Shown here one piece after another: positions 15,001 to 26,261 of a DNA stretch of 64,000 bases; positions within the stretch are counted from its first letter, which is position 1; each line of letters starts with the position of its first letter. The notes beneath the pieces are model-generated. The model was not told where the DNA came from. It saw nothing but the letters and a program-made list of their open reading frames with translations, and did not search any database. Location of the stretch: positions 8,591,001 through 8,655,000 of the forward strand of contig NC_083515.1 in NCBI RefSeq assembly GCF_032362555.1, given 5' to 3'. This stretch comes from Amyelois transitella (Eukaryota > Arthropoda > Insecta > Lepidoptera > Pyralidae). The translations under genes and the position numbers were made by a program.

Positions 15001-18000
15001 TGTATTTTGTTTATTTAAAAATAGATTCTGTAGAACAGGACATAAACTTTACATTTCAAATTAAGTCTTAGTGACAGCGCGGTCTATATGATTTAATAGG
15101 CATAAAAAACAACGATTAAAAAAACTATTTAGTTTTTATTTTATGTTATAAATATATCAACATCTCACTGATTGCCGTACGCATTTTATTTTATTTAATA
15201 TAATTTTAATGATATGTGTTCAAATTGATTTCATCATTATATTTTTCTATGCAACACCAATGTCTTTCTCTGCCATCCTTTCCCACATTCTTCCCTGTTG
15301 CCAAACCATTAGGGCGATATCACACTAGCTATTTTTATTCATGTTTTCGACATGGGCATTAAGTAGATACTGAATTACAATATTAGAACAAATATTACAA
15401 AAAATAACAACATCCGAATAGCGTTCAAAAATCGCTAGTGTGTTACAGCTCTTATTGTTCAAAATCGGGGAAGGATAGAGGTCAAACGTCACCTATATGA
15501 AAGTGGACGCACGCTACACTTTTAGGTGAGTGACACACTTTGTTTTAATAATTATTCGTATCACTCTGTCCTTCCCTGTTCTTTGTTTAAAAATATTTAA
15601 ATTTTATATAGCATCTCCTTAGTGTGGGAAGGACAGAGAAGCTTCGCAGATGTTTAAATAAAGAATCTTTTTTTTTTCAGGTTACAGATATGCTGATGAA
15701 ATTCTACCTCAAACACCAGTAGTAGTAGACACTTATAAACCACCTCAAATAGTCCAAGATCCGGATTTGACAAAACGAATGGCGGCTCTAGAAGACTGGG
15801 CAATAAATGTTGATTCTAAACTCAAATCGTTTGACCAGAAGTTGTCTAAGTTCGACAATCTCGAAGCGCAAATAGAGCAGTATTCGCTGAAGCATTTACA
15901 GCAGAATCTGATACAAGTGTTCAATTTGAACGATAATAGTGAAGCGATCGCTGCAAAGTTGAAGGCGCACTTTGACAAGCAGTATTTGACTAAAGACCAG
16001 ATGCAAACGATGAGTCAAGAGATTCACGAGAGGTTGATTAGTTCTTGGAAGCCTGAAATGGATGAAGACAAGATAAGGATGATGATTCAAGAGTATTTGA
16101 GTGTGTTCGAGCGGAGGCAGTTGGAGTTGATAACGCAGAGGGTGAAGGAGTACGTGAGGGAGGTTGAGATTCATCACCATGGCACTGGGTTCGATGTGGA
16201 AGCAGTGAAGAGGATAGTGGCTGGCATGCTGGAGGTGTATGATGCTGATAAGACTGGACTGGTGGATTATGCGCTGGAGTCTGCGGGTGAGTGTGGCTCG
16301 CGTGGTTTAAGCAAATCAAGTTTCTATTTAAACTAGTTAGTGTCCAAGTCCACTCCGAATCGCAAGAGTTAGAAGTGCCTATTACAGTTGCCCGAAATGA
16401 TAGGAGGATATCTTATCGCCAAGAAAATCATAACGTGAGTAATGAGGCAAAAAAATTACACTTACGAACATTGAAAGTTATTAACGAACATTTTTGTTTT
16501 TGGCTTTATCTACACCGCAATATTACTAACTAAGCAAATATATGAACGTTTGAAGTCTTTTATTAAATTAAGTAATTTAAAGAAGCCTTTAAATAAATGA
16601 ACATGATAAGGGACGGACAAAGTTGACTGTGTTCAATAGACGTCTTACAGATGATATGATGATGATGTCTCTGTGTTGAAATGTTTCAATCAAATTTCCT
16701 TTCCAGGAGGCCAAGTGGTATCGACGAAATGCACGGAGCTGTACCAGATCAAGACGAAGCAGTACTCGATCCTGGGCCTGCCCGTGTGGTGGGTGTACAC
16801 GTCGCCGCGGTTCGCGCTCACGCCGGGCGCCATGCCGGCCGAGTGCTGGGCCTTCCAGGGCTTCCCGGGCTACCTGGGTCAGATATTGAGTTTATGATTG
16901 ATTATGAATTATAACAATTTTTGTAATTCGCGATCTACAGATTTTAATGTTATTTCAATACATAGAAAGTTTCATAAATTTCCGATCAGTAGTTTTTGCG
17001 TGAAAGAGTAACAAACACAGGCACATCCTCATCCTTACAAATTTTCGCAATTATAACATTGGTGACTGCCGTGTGGTTCCCGGCACCAATACAAAAAAGA
17101 ATAGGACCACTCCATCTCTCTCCCATGGATGTCGTAAAGGCGACTAAGGGATAGGCTTACAAACTTGTGATTCTCTTTTAGGCGATGGGCTAGCAACCTG
17201 TCACTATTTGAATCTCAATTCTATCATTAAGCCAAATAGCTGAACCTGGCTAGTCTTTTCAAGACTGTTGGCTCTGTCTACCCCGTGACCATATGTATGT
17301 ATTTTTATAACATTGGTAGAATTATGAAGATATTCGCCTAAAGAAATTAATATTGTTCTTTTCCATTGCAGTGGTCCGCACATACGCCATTATAGAAGTG
17401 ACCGGTTTCTCACTGGAACACATGTCGAGGCTTCTGGCCGTCGACGGGAAAATCGAGTCTGCGCCGAAGAACTTCTCCGTATACGTGAGTAAATCCTTCT
17501 AAAATACCTAAATATTTAAAGATTAACCAGAAACATAGCTTATCTCATATAAAAATATTGAGCTGACAATAATTACACATAAAAAGAAAAAGTTACCCAA
17601 CGCTATTGTAAGTAGTCAGTCTTTTTTGTAACTTCTTTTATAAGTATACATACATATAATCACGTCTATAGTGCATACATACATACATATACATCACAGT
17701 CTTGAAAAGACTGATATGCCACGTTCAGCTATTTGGCTTTAAGATAGAATTAAGATTCAAATAATGACAGGTTGCTAGATCATCGCCTAAAAGAAGAATT
17801 CCAAGTTTATAAGCCTACCCCTTAGTCGCCTTTAACGACATCCATGGGAGAGAGAGATGGAGTGAACCTATTCTATTCAGGCCATAATTTTTAACCAACT
17901 TTAAAAAAAGGATGAGGTTCCTTATTCGACCGTTTTTAACCAAAGTGTTTCTACATGTCATTTCAGGGTCTTCACGGTGAAATGGATCCCGAGCCACATT

Positions 18001-18245
18001 TATTTGGCGATTACATTTACGATGCCAACGGGACGTCCATACAGTACTTCCCAGTTAAATACCCAAAGACAACCAACATCGGCGGAGTCGATTATCCCGT
18101 CGCGTACGATATTATCGAGTTGAGAGTCGAAAGCAATCACGGCAACCCTACGTACACGTGTGTTTATAGGTTCAGAGTACATGGCAACCCCCTCTCAGAT
18201 ATACGGAAAGCCACGGAGGACAGCATAAAAGACAGCGAATCGTAG
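1..18245 (+). CDS. koi: SUN-domain nuclear envelope protein (klaroid/SUN1/2-like), 5'-partial
   Basis: This is a LINC-complex protein of the inner nuclear membrane, where a SUN domain in the perinuclear space binds KASH peptides of outer-membrane nesprins. Exons by GT-AG splicing: 1-47, 3936-4048, 6093-6248, 9020-9221, 10323-10518, 10809-10915, 11752-11878, 15681-16286, 16707-16877, 17372-17484, 17967-18245. They total 705 codons including the stop, and all phases agree. Order seen: Ser/Thr-rich nucleoplasmic region, hydrophobic stretches, transmembrane segment with WWPWMLLLLLPAF, coiled coil, then SUN domain with VVSTKC, CWAFQG, SAPKNFSVY and YTCVYRFRVHG. By memory of human SUN2, the STKC cysteine matches the one that bonds KASH, and the CWAF and YTCVY cysteines match the internal disulfide. 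Assignment to klaroid rather than the testis SUN paralogue is inferred from the long N-terminal part. The start codon is outside the window. Confidence 0.93.
90..326 (+). repeat. Degenerate Helitron-like 3' fragment
   Basis: Ends in GCGCGGGCGAAGCTG...AAAAGCTAG at about 326, with recognisable internal segments (TTCCGTGGAAATTGCGAAAA). Diverged and non-coding. Confidence 0.4.
570..800 (+). repeat. Diverged SINE-like family A copy
   Basis: Recognisable GTGCCGTGTTCTTTCCGGCAC head, GGGATAGGCTTATGAACTT middle and GACTGTTGGC tail, with many substitutions. Confidence 0.45.
2345..2455 (+). repeat. SINE-like family A fragment
   Basis: Carries GGCGATGGGCTAGCAACCTG, ATTTGAATCTCAATTCC and GTTGGCTCTGTGAG from the 3' half of the family. 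The head is missing. It abuts the Helitron-like dimer. Confidence 0.45.
2481..2882 (-). mobile_element. Head-to-tail dimer of a Helitron-like repeat
   Basis: Two ~200-bp units in the same orientation. On the minus strand the first starts TCCTACTACTATTATAAAGG and ends CTAG; the second follows directly and also ends CTAG at 2481-2484. TC start, CTAG end and insertion between A and T are Helitron hallmarks. No coding capacity. Confidence 0.6.
3936..4048 (+). CDS. koi: SUN gene exon, nucleoplasmic region
   Basis: Acceptor CAACAG at 3931-3935 and donor GTGAGT at 4049. Enters in phase 0 and leaves in phase 2. Begins NEINSRYERVATTSRSYSSF. Ser/Thr/Tyr-rich, as expected of the nucleoplasmic tail of SUN proteins. 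Confidence 0.85.
4291..4578 (-). mobile_element. Helitron-like repeat with inverted tip and two hairpins
   Basis: On the minus strand this is a copy of the subfamily ending GCGGGCACAGCTAG. Its 5' tip is present as two inverted copies, making a perfect 30-bp-arm hairpin at 4485-4548 with a 4-nt loop. A second 12-bp-arm hairpin follows at 4549-4578. Confidence 0.5.
6093..6248 (+). CDS. koi: SUN gene exon, nucleoplasmic region
   Basis: Acceptor TTACAG, donor GTGAGT at 6249. Its codons (for example STRFGSPAYSACSTDSSFAE) stay open only in the frame set by the previous exon. GC-rich compared with the flanking introns. Confidence 0.87.
6256..6480. repeat. Degenerate ~20-bp tandem repeat in a SUN-gene intron
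   Basis: Starts about 8 bp into the intron after the donor at 6249. Units resemble CCCAGTTGCACCCTAGTGCT and CTAGTTGTACCTAAGAATGC. At least five diverged units run to about 6380, with related pieces to about 6480. Confidence 0.5.
7063..7345 (-). mobile_element. SINE-like family A, near full length
   Basis: On the minus strand it runs from a GCCGTGTGGTTTTCGGCAC-like head to a (TATG)-rich tail at 7063. Diverged and carrying an ATG trinucleotide run internally. Lies in a SUN-gene intron. Confidence 0.55.
8758..8942 (+). repeat. Helitron-like 5' part
   Basis: Starts ACTAATATTATAAATGCGAA and continues with the family motif (TGAACCxATCT...GAAATTTTGCA...). Degenerate at the 3' side and followed by a poly(A) tract at about 8959. 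Confidence 0.4.
9020..9221 (+). CDS. koi: SUN gene exon, nucleoplasmic region
   Basis: Acceptor TTCCAG at 9014-9019. The donor is the weaker GTTAGT at 9222, which keeps the frame into the next exon; reading on meets a stop within 5 codons. Contains KYPKTDYTYSPLSKDRVEL. A SINE-like element starts 27 bp beyond the donor, and a near copy of the exon end with a consensus GTGAGT lies at 9673-9691. Confidence 0.85.
9249..9498 (+). mobile_element. SINE-like family A, full length with target duplication
   Basis: Head CCGTGTGGTTCCCGGCACC, tail GACGTGACGATATGTATG. Flanked by the 9-bp direct repeat GTTATTGAG at 9240-9248 and 9499-9507. It starts 27 bp after the splice donor at 9222. Confidence 0.72.
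10323..10518 (+). CDS. koi: SUN gene exon with first hydrophobic stretch
   Basis: Acceptor TACACAG, donor GTTTGT at 10519, phases 0 to 1. Acidic start TVESSDDEGTY, followed by the hydrophobic WFLTRFLMAIVTTITSTT, which may be a membrane-associated helix on the nucleoplasmic side. Confidence 0.83.
10809..10915 (+). CDS. koi: SUN gene exon with second hydrophobic stretch
   Basis: Acceptor ATTCCAG, donor GTAGGT at 10916. Reads GIVSRSASVVTAPFYWLYSI, then a Thr/Val-rich run. Mildly hydrophobic and possibly amphipathic. Phases 1 to 0. Confidence 0.85.
10928..11048 (+). repeat. tRNA-headed SINE fragment
   Basis: A-box-like TGGCGCAGTAGTAG at about 10937 and B-box GGGTTCAAATCCC at about 10980 have tRNA-gene spacing. 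No cloverleaf or CCA-compatible acceptor stem is evident, so it is a SINE head rather than a tRNA gene. A Helitron-like element starts directly after it. Confidence 0.5.
11050..11246 (+). mobile_element. Helitron-like repeat, full length (197 bp)
   Basis: Starts TCCTACTACTATTATAAAGG and ends GGCCTCTAG, with flanking A and T as for Helitron insertions. Nearly identical to the copy at 38934-39138. Lies in a SUN-gene intron. Confidence 0.62.
11489..11733 (+). mobile_element. SINE-like family A, full length
   Basis: Head CCGTGTGGTTCCCGGCACC at about 11490 and tail ACCATATGTATGT at about 11733. It ends about 18 bp upstream of the transmembrane-exon acceptor, so its tail lies in the branch-point/pyrimidine region. 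Confidence 0.65.
11752..11878 (+). CDS. koi: SUN gene transmembrane exon
   Basis: Acceptor TTTCCAG and donor GTGAGT at 11879, leaving in phase 1. A basic run (HRRR) is followed by WWPWMLLLLLPAFGYG, the best single-pass membrane segment of the protein. The basic side should face the nucleoplasm. A SINE-like copy ends about 18 bp before this exon. Confidence 0.88.
12062..12306 (-). mobile_element. SINE-like family A, diverged
   Basis: Minus-strand copy with GGAATGCCGGTAACCACAC as its complementary head and GTCGCCTTTTACGACATCC in the body. Located between the two alternative downstream splice choices of the SUN gene. Confidence 0.55.
12693..13027 (+). CDS. koi: Alternative terminal exon of the SUN gene (isoform without SUN domain)
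   Basis: Acceptor CTTTCAG at 12686-12692. It joins in phase 1 to the transmembrane exon ending at 11878, exactly as the downstream exon at 15681 does, so the two are alternatives. It encodes 110 residues and a TGA at 13025-13027, with AATAAA at 13074 and 13131. After the membrane segment the peptide has a repeated LPxI theme (LPKITLPNITLPEF and similar) with four N-glycosylation sequons (one NFT, three NIT), then a charged, helical-looking tail. No family was recognised. The product would keep the nucleoplasmic part and membrane anchor but lack the coiled coil and KASH-binding domain. Splice phase, open frame and poly(A) signals are seen; expression is inferred. Confidence 0.72.
13028..13500 (+). 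other. Probable 3' UTR of the short SUN-gene isoform
   Basis: AT-rich and non-coding, with AATAAA hexamers at 13074-13079, 13131-13136 and 13491-13496. This fits a terminal exon rather than a decoy ORF. Confidence 0.5.
13501..15680. other. AT-rich intron of the SUN gene
   Basis: No coding frame is visible. It holds one small Harbinger-like MITE (15312-15451) and ends in a long pyrimidine tract before the acceptor at 15680. Confidence 0.55.
15312..15451. mobile_element. PIF/Harbinger-type MITE (140 bp)
   Basis: Terminal inverted repeats begin GGGCGATATCACACTAGC on the left and, read on the other strand, GAGCTGTAACACACTAGC on the right. The element is flanked by TTA at 15309-15311 and 15452-15454. 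A 3-bp TTA target duplication is typical of PIF/Harbinger elements. It has no coding capacity. Confidence 0.68.
15681..16286 (+). CDS. koi: SUN gene coiled-coil exon
   Basis: Acceptor after a long T tract and donor GTGAGT at 16287, phases 1 to 1. Heptad-like sequence around LEDWAINVDSKLKSFDQKL and further helical, charged segments are expected to trimerise the protein in the perinuclear space. Ends with GLVDYALESAG, the lead-in to the SUN domain. Confidence 0.92.
16707..16877 (+). CDS. koi: SUN domain exon 1
   Basis: Reads GGQVVSTKCTELYQIKTKQY and includes PVWWVYTSPRFALTPG and ECWAFQG, hallmarks of the first half of the SUN domain and its KASH lid. Acceptor TTTCCAG, donor GTCAGA at 16878. 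Strongly GC-rich. Confidence 0.93.
17071..17305 (+). mobile_element. SINE-like family A
   Basis: GCCGTGTGGTTCCCGGCACC head, missing a short part of the 3' segment (AAGGGATATAGA), tail CCATATGTATGT. Lies about 70 bp before a SUN-domain exon. Confidence 0.65.
17372..17484 (+). CDS. koi: SUN domain exon 2
   Basis: Encodes VRTYAIIEVTGFSLEHMSR and SAPKNFSVY, the conserved central strand and SAPKxF motif of SUN domains. Acceptor TTGCAG, donor GTGAGT at 17485. Confidence 0.94.
17640..17880 (-). mobile_element. SINE-like family A
   Basis: Minus-strand copy with an ATACATACATATAATCACGT complementary tail and GACATCCATGGGAGAGAGAG body. The head is worn. Lies before the last SUN exon. Confidence 0.58.
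17967..18245 (+). CDS. koi: SUN domain exon 3 and C-terminus
   Basis: Encodes the C-terminal part of the SUN domain: GLHGEMDPEPHLFGDYIYD, IIELRVESNHGNPTYTC and YRFRVHGNPLSD, followed by a short acidic tail and TAG. The two tyrosines of YTCVY line the KASH pocket in vertebrate homologues. Confidence 0.95.
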   Translation, partial: GLHGEMDPEPHLFGDYIYDANGTSIQYFPVKYPKTTNIGGVDYPVAYDIIELRVESNHGNPTYTCVYRFRVHGNPLSDIRKATEDSIKDSES

Positions 18246-20950
18246 CGGTTTTGAAAATGGAACTATTTATTTTAACTGTCAGAACAGTGAGCCAAGAAAG
18301 TTTTGAGAATCATGTGTTTTAAAAAATAACATTTGTTTTTTAAACTGTGTTTGGAACAATGACCAATATTATTGAATTTTGTGAATCATGTGTGATGTGA
18401 AACTGTATACCTCGATGACTGAATTGTGTTCAGTTAAAGTTTGTGTCCATTCCTAGAATAGGTCTTAACATTACGTGGCCTTAACTTATTATGGTTTTAG
18501 TGTACTAACGTATAGTTTTAATGTCAAAGTACAAAATGTTTGTTAACAACATAGTGACTTACTTATTGTGCTTAAAACTTTCGACATAGAAATCTCATAC
18601 AGCGCACAACGCCCATTGAATACGCTTAGTTCTCATTTTTATCGATAATTATGTTTAGGTTTTTAAATCTGTATTGAAATTAAGATTTCGATTGTTAGTT
18701 TTAGAAATTTTAAATATAGTTACGCATGGATCGTCATATCACATAAGGTTAAATAGCAAAGCATTAGGCACCTTTAATCCAAATCAAGTGGGAATATATA
18801 TAGAAATTTACATCCTTTTCTCAGTTCGTAATGTAAAACGCTTTACGCGCCAACCGCCGTGGTTTATGGGATCAAAGCAAAATGTCAAATTTCGAAAAAA
18901 AATTATATCGAATATTGTAATAAAATATAAAATAATATTATATAGACGTCTAATACTCTGTGAATAATGATTTAAATTTAACAATATTTTATGAATTAAA
19001 TTTGCCCTTATTTATGAGTATAATGTCGTTCGTCCGAGTTCCTAAAAAAATTACTCAGATCCATGCGTTAGTTTATTTTATAATAACATAAGATAAAGCG
19101 GGAACTAGTCCAGTTAGAAATAAATAAATTTTATGCCAATATACATTAAGCGTTTACTTTCTCAATGTAGGTTAAAATCACGTGGGGTACGCCGAGCGGA
19201 CGCAGTGAGTATTAAAAAATTGTTAATTGTCCATATTTGGGTCACATAATTACACGTGTACTAAATTTTTAAGTAATTGGTTTAGTAGTTTGAAAAGCAT
19301 ACTAGTTGTGAAAGTGAAACAGTGGTTAAACACTTTTCGTTTTTTCCATCCCACTACTCCAATTGACTTGTCCCACAGAAAATCGCTTCGCCGACTCAGC
19401 GCTCCCCTTGTGATGAAACTGTTAAACCCATCGTCCTACTAACGTTGCGGTAAAATTATTCTTAGAATAATGTCAATTAGTGAAATTTCTGACAGCTCTT
19501 TAAATTGTCAAACTTCGAATAAATTAACATCACAGACTATGATATTGTGGCAGAAAGAAGCTTAGTCTTACAATGACTTTTTTAGCTGTACTGATTATTT
19601 CGGTCTGTGGTGCATACAATAAACTGTTATGTATATTAAAAAGGATTTGAATAATATAAACGTATGAATGTAAGAATGTGAAAGTTTTATTTAGAGTATT
19701 TTTGATGAGTGGGAGAGCTCTTCTGTTATGTGGATTTACATGATTTCAAAAACTTGAGTTAATTTCAACAGAATCTTAAAATGTATTTGATATGTATCAG
19801 TATTTATTTGGTTCTATTTGAAATAAAAATTAAATTGAAGATGTTATTCTAAAAAAGTCACATTCCTTTAACTAGTTATAAAATTATTCGCTAATAGTAA
19901 AGTAATTATAATGATTTCCGCATAAATTGAGTACAATAATTTTAATGTTTGGTTCTTTAATCTTATAAATAAATTTACTCATAAAGATAAAAAGAAAATC
20001 TGCGGAATGATTGTTAAAATCTTTGAATTAAACCACTCTTCGATTTCGTACAGACAAATAAAAGATTGAATTAAGTTTTCAATGTGGCTTCGTTACTAAT
20101 CGATATTTTTGTGGAATGTGTTTTACATATCTATACATACTAGTTTGATAAATGTTTAACTATTTAACAGTTACCACTAACATTTCTTATGCACGTTTTT
20201 ATCAATTTTCAATTAACCATATTTCGAATTTTCGACAAGCAATTTCTATACCAAAAAAATGGTTATCTGTTAACATTTTTTTAACTTATTATTTCATTGA
20301 ATATTTTTAAGATAGCGCTGATTTTATGTGTGTTTATTTAATTATGTGTTACTTTAGAATGTCCACCTTGTGTGTATGATAACGCCTTTTTAAGTTATTG
20401 AGAGGTAATTGTCCTAAAGTACGCCTTAGGAGACTTAAGTTCTATGAATATTGAAATAAAATTAAGAGAGTTGTGGAAAACAAATTAATTGAAAGGATAT
20501 TTATGAGTCAGTTATAGTGTTCAGATATACATAATGTCTCCAAATATTGTGCGTGCAGTGTTGTCCGAATCTTGTTGACTCGCTACAGATTATCCATAGA
20601 TTTTCACTGTAGTGACTTGGAGAATCAGACAGGCCCTCGTAAATACATATTGCTTGCCCGTTTTTTAAGGAATTCAATTTTAATCATGCTAGACTAGGCT
20701 ATACAAAACCAGTAGTGGATTTTAACTTTATTGAATATGTTTTCATTGAAATAAAATCAGATTTAACATGTCGGTAAGTAACTATGTAAGTAAGTCTATT
20801 TCAGATCTTATGTATTCTCTAAAACTGCTAATAAATAAAACTGTTTCTATTGTAATTATTATGTGAAAATATTGTGATGTTCAATATAAAATTTTAATAG
20901 AAAAAGCTTTTTAATTTTAATATTTAATCAGCCCAATTTCAATTTTCTTG
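18246..20950 (+). other. Probable 3' UTR of the SUN gene and AT-rich spacer
   Basis: No convincing coding sequence. Candidate poly(A) signals include AATAAA at 19119-19124 and an AATAAATAAA run near 20831. The true 3' end cannot be fixed from sequence. Confidence 0.4.
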
Positions 20951-20959
20951 ACGTGATTT

Positions 20960-21180
20960 GCTTCTTTATACCACTTTAAAAAAAAGAGGTGGTTCTCCGT
21001 TTGATCTGCATGTATGTTTGTCCGCGGTTATCTCGCATTTTACTGAAAAAAATTTGATGCGATTTTTAGGAAAAATTTTGTTATACTTAAGAGAAGGTTT
21101 TGGAAATTTAACGGACTTCAAAGAAGGAGTTTTATTAATTTACTATACTCAAAGAACAAATCTGGACATTAAAAACACCT
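20960..21180. repeat. Possible interspersed repeat remnant
   Basis: Contains AAAAAAGAGGTGGTTCTCCG, a motif I associate with moderately repeated lepidopteran DNA. The 74-codon frame across it has no recognisable domain. Confidence 0.25.
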
Positions 21181-21530
21181 GATTGAGTTTTTTAATTATT
21201 ATATTTACCAATAGATATATTTGACACGAAACAACCCATTCAAAGGAATGTATTGTAAAAAAATACATTGTAATATTAATTTAAACCCATATGAAGAAAA
21301 AGCAAAAATTAACTAACGCATGACACACAATGAGTTACTTTTGCTATTAACCATATTATTATTTAGAAATGTTTTACCCAATAAAAAGACAACATTTCTA
21401 AATTTATTCCAGATACCTTACTAAATATTTTTTTTATTACACATTAGTTAGGCCCAGAATTATGAAACTCCGGAGTTTCATTCCGGAGTCCAATCCCATT
21501 TCCGTTCATCCAGGTGACACTACAATTTTT

Positions 21531-22039
21531 ATGAACGTCAAGATGACGGAGCCACCTCGCAAAACACAAATATTGTCGAACCAGCCTTTAGTACCATTTG
21601 CATTGTGCTTTGAAATAAATAAATATAATTTTTTGTACTAAATCCTAAACGCCTAGAACTATTTTGAAGTAAAGTTTTCGTTTAATACATTTTGCTATTA
21701 TTAATCACAGGCACTTCTGTCATTTTCTTTTTGTTAATTATTTTCTGAAAAAACTGTTTTAAAAAACGATTATAGCGATAAGATCTTGGGAGGTACTAAC
21801 CAGGTACTAAGTGTCCGTGTGGTCATCTCGACGGTATACATTATATTTTTATAAGAAACGAAGGTGGTTCCTCCATTTTGACGTCAAGATGGAGGAACCA
21901 CATATCACAATCGATATTTTTGAATTCTTTGAGGTACAAATTTTTTTGATATAGGTACCAAAAGGTACAAACCAGGTACTAAGGGCTGGTTCGACAATAT
22001 TTGTGTTTTGCGAGGTGGCTCCGTCATCTTGACGTTCAT
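21531..22039. repeat. Long inverted repeat (65-bp arms) enclosing a palindrome
   Basis: Arms at 21531-21595 and 21975-22039 are reverse complements with a single mismatch. In the loop a 38-bp hairpin (21864-21901) has 19-bp arms with one mismatch. Direct copies of GGTACTAA-type sequence are also present. No transposase or flanking duplication was identified. Confidence 0.7.
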
Positions 22040-22349
22040 CAATTTTTGGCTCCTCAGATACACTTTGTCGTCTTTCACGTCAAAACAATACCGAGACTCC
22101 ATGTGTTTAAATTGTGCTGTGTGCATATAAATTTCGGAGTATTTTTCACGCAGGCTAATAGTTTTAGCCCGAAAACTAGTACGGCCTATCGAGATAATAC
22201 TTGCCTATGTAGGTGAACCTATCAGTCAAGTTTACCTAATGTTACAGGTGGTCTAGCGGGGGTGCCAGGATGATCAGTGTCAGTACTAGCGGAGACCATC
22301 GGCTTATTGGTTCAATTTATATTCGGAAGATATAAGAGTATCCTAGTAC

Positions 22350-22483
22350 AGAAAATAGTACAAGTTACTTGTACTATTTTCTTGCGCCAGATATGAAAAA
22401 AACTGCAGTTGTAGTTGCAGTACTGAAACAACAACGCACGCGCATCAGTTATAAACAGATTTCTATTTGTAGATGCGCGTGCG
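22350..22483. repeat. Two further hairpins downstream of actin 1
   Basis: At 22350-22382, 16-bp perfect arms surround a single T (AGAAAATAGTACAAGT and its complement). At 22435-22446 and 22472-22483 the arms are CGCACGCGCATC and its exact complement, separated by 25 bp. Confidence 0.65.
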
Positions 22484-22884
22484 AAGCTATTTCGGTTCCG
22501 TTCGTTTCGTAGGTCAATGTCGGGGCATTGCTCTACAAATCGGAAGTGAAAGGGTGTGAAAAAAAAGACAGGTGAAAATTTTTCAGATTTTTTTTGTATT
22601 TCAATTATTTTTTATAATTTATAAATGACCTAGTAAGAAAGTAGTCTTATCCGTTTCAGCACATACAATCATCATTCATGAGATTACAAAAAGATCCTTT
22701 GGCGAGTGCAGTACCGATGCCGGCGGCCGGGGCGCGTCCGCGGCGCCGCGCTCCGCCCTGCCGTCACTATTACGATTTAATTACATATAATATCTTACGT
22801 ACAATTAAATTAACGGAGATTACAAGCCTGAGTTAGCAACCGGCCGCCCGGCGGCGGGCCGCGGCTGCAGGTGACGTGACCGGC

Positions 22885-24770
<1,886 letters not shown>

Positions 24771-24771
<1 letters not shown>

Positions 24772-24989
24772 TTTAATTAAATAGTCCTATTATAAATAAA
24801 TAAATTATATCGCTATTGCACAGCCTCGGTATGCTGCACAACGCCTCAACTCGAGTTCTCTTCGTGGAATGTCGGCGAGCGAGGCAGGCGGAGTATATAA
24901 ATGAGGTTGGTTATCGGGGCGCCCCTTCTCGAGTCTCGGAGGCTCTCGACCAATGGCAGGGTATCGTGAGGTTTCGTGGCCATATATGG
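24771..24989 (-). promoter_or_regulatory. Proximal promoter and first exon of actin copy 1
   Basis: CArG box (serum response element core) CCATATATGG at 24980-24989, a TATA-like TTATATAC sense motif complementary to 24893-24900, and a non-coding first exon ending at donor 24771/24770. The start site is expected near 24865. CArG to TATA distance is about 80 bp, as at actin copy 2. Confidence 0.68.
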
Positions 24990-25545
24990 TATTCGCTGCA
25001 GGGAGCCTGCGCGTCAGCCCCGCGACCCGCCACCCGCGCTTCGCTGATAGCGCACTACTTGATAACACACGACATTCCCAAGACCACACTCAGAACATTC
25101 CGCTAGACGCGAGTAGGGACTAGTGATTGAGCTCTTCGACTATTCATGCTTACAAATAGAATAATTTTAAGCACCATTCACTCATTAACAATAAAATGAA
25201 TTAAAACAGTTATTAAAAGGTACGTTACGTTAGTTATTTCAAATAAGATTCAGAAGTTGGCAGTTGTCCAAAACTGCAGAAGGGTTAACTTTTTATTGTG
25301 AATCAACGAAGGTTCTCAAGTAGCCTTACATCGAAGAAGGTTCTCATGCTAGATAATGGTAAAATGGTAATGGTTCTTATGAACAGTGACATTGTTTAAT
25401 ATCAGAATAGAACTTATACATACCTACGTATAGAAAATCAATCCAATTGCTTCAAAAAAATTCGAATCAATTTTATTTGGTGGCCATAAGAAGAAGAAAC
25501 TAACTTATTTAGAAAAACATTTGAATACATAAAATCATCACTTAC

Positions 25546-25937
25546 CAAAGAATTTTATCAGCAAGAGGAGAAAAACACTGTAATTACAGCAGCAATAGCA
25601 CTCCGTAATAAATGCCGGCCGGTTTCTATCTGCGCGTTCCGTTCGCACTCAATCGTTCGTGTCGCGCGGAGGTCGCTCTGCTTCACTACGCCGGCGCTAC
25701 GACACAATGGACTCGCCCAACAGACCCCTAAAGTGCTAAACAATTTCAAATTTCACACCTTTTCTCGCCGTGATTATTAACAAAACGACCTAGCAAAAGC
25801 CGCCACTGACAAAAGTGATTGATTGATGTCATTAATTTGTTCCTAATCTGAAATTGGAATGTTATTATTTTTTCGGTTAGATTTGGACTTGCCTGAGCCT
25901 CCCCACTTGCCGCAACCGATGGCATTGCCTTATATGG
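25546..25937 (-). promoter_or_regulatory. Candidate distal promoter and alternative first exon of actin copy 1
   Basis: On the minus strand a consensus donor (CTTTG then GTAAGTG) ends a non-coding exon at 25546. About 390 bp upstream is a CArG box, CCTTATATGG at 25928-25937. No TATA box is visible. The exon could splice to the acceptor at 24132, giving a two-promoter actin gene like Drosophila Act5C (known from memory). The exon's 5' end is unknown. Confidence 0.45.
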
Positions 25938-26261
25938 CAATCGCTATAATTCTGCCTTCTGATTGGTCTACTGTAGCAACCGTTGTAATGCGGACTGTTC
26001 ACACACACAACAAAGTAAGGTTAATCTTTGTTTGTGTTGCGTAGCACAACGATTCCATTCATTTCATTCAATTCAATAAAGTAACGTTTTTGCGTTAGAA
26101 GGCATTTGATTTTTTTATCTTACGGCCTTAAAAAGAGGGTTACCTACACTTATATATTCTAGTGGGATCGTAGGTAGGTTAATAGGAGCACTAAATACGT
26201 AGGTACCTAAGTAGTAATAATTTGTTTTTAAAATATGTTCATACATAGGTACGTGTTATCA

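Noticed and set aside
15896-16319. Antisense frames over the coiled-coil exon
   Set aside because: The plus-strand frame links in phase to flanking SUN exons; the antisense frames have no protein character.
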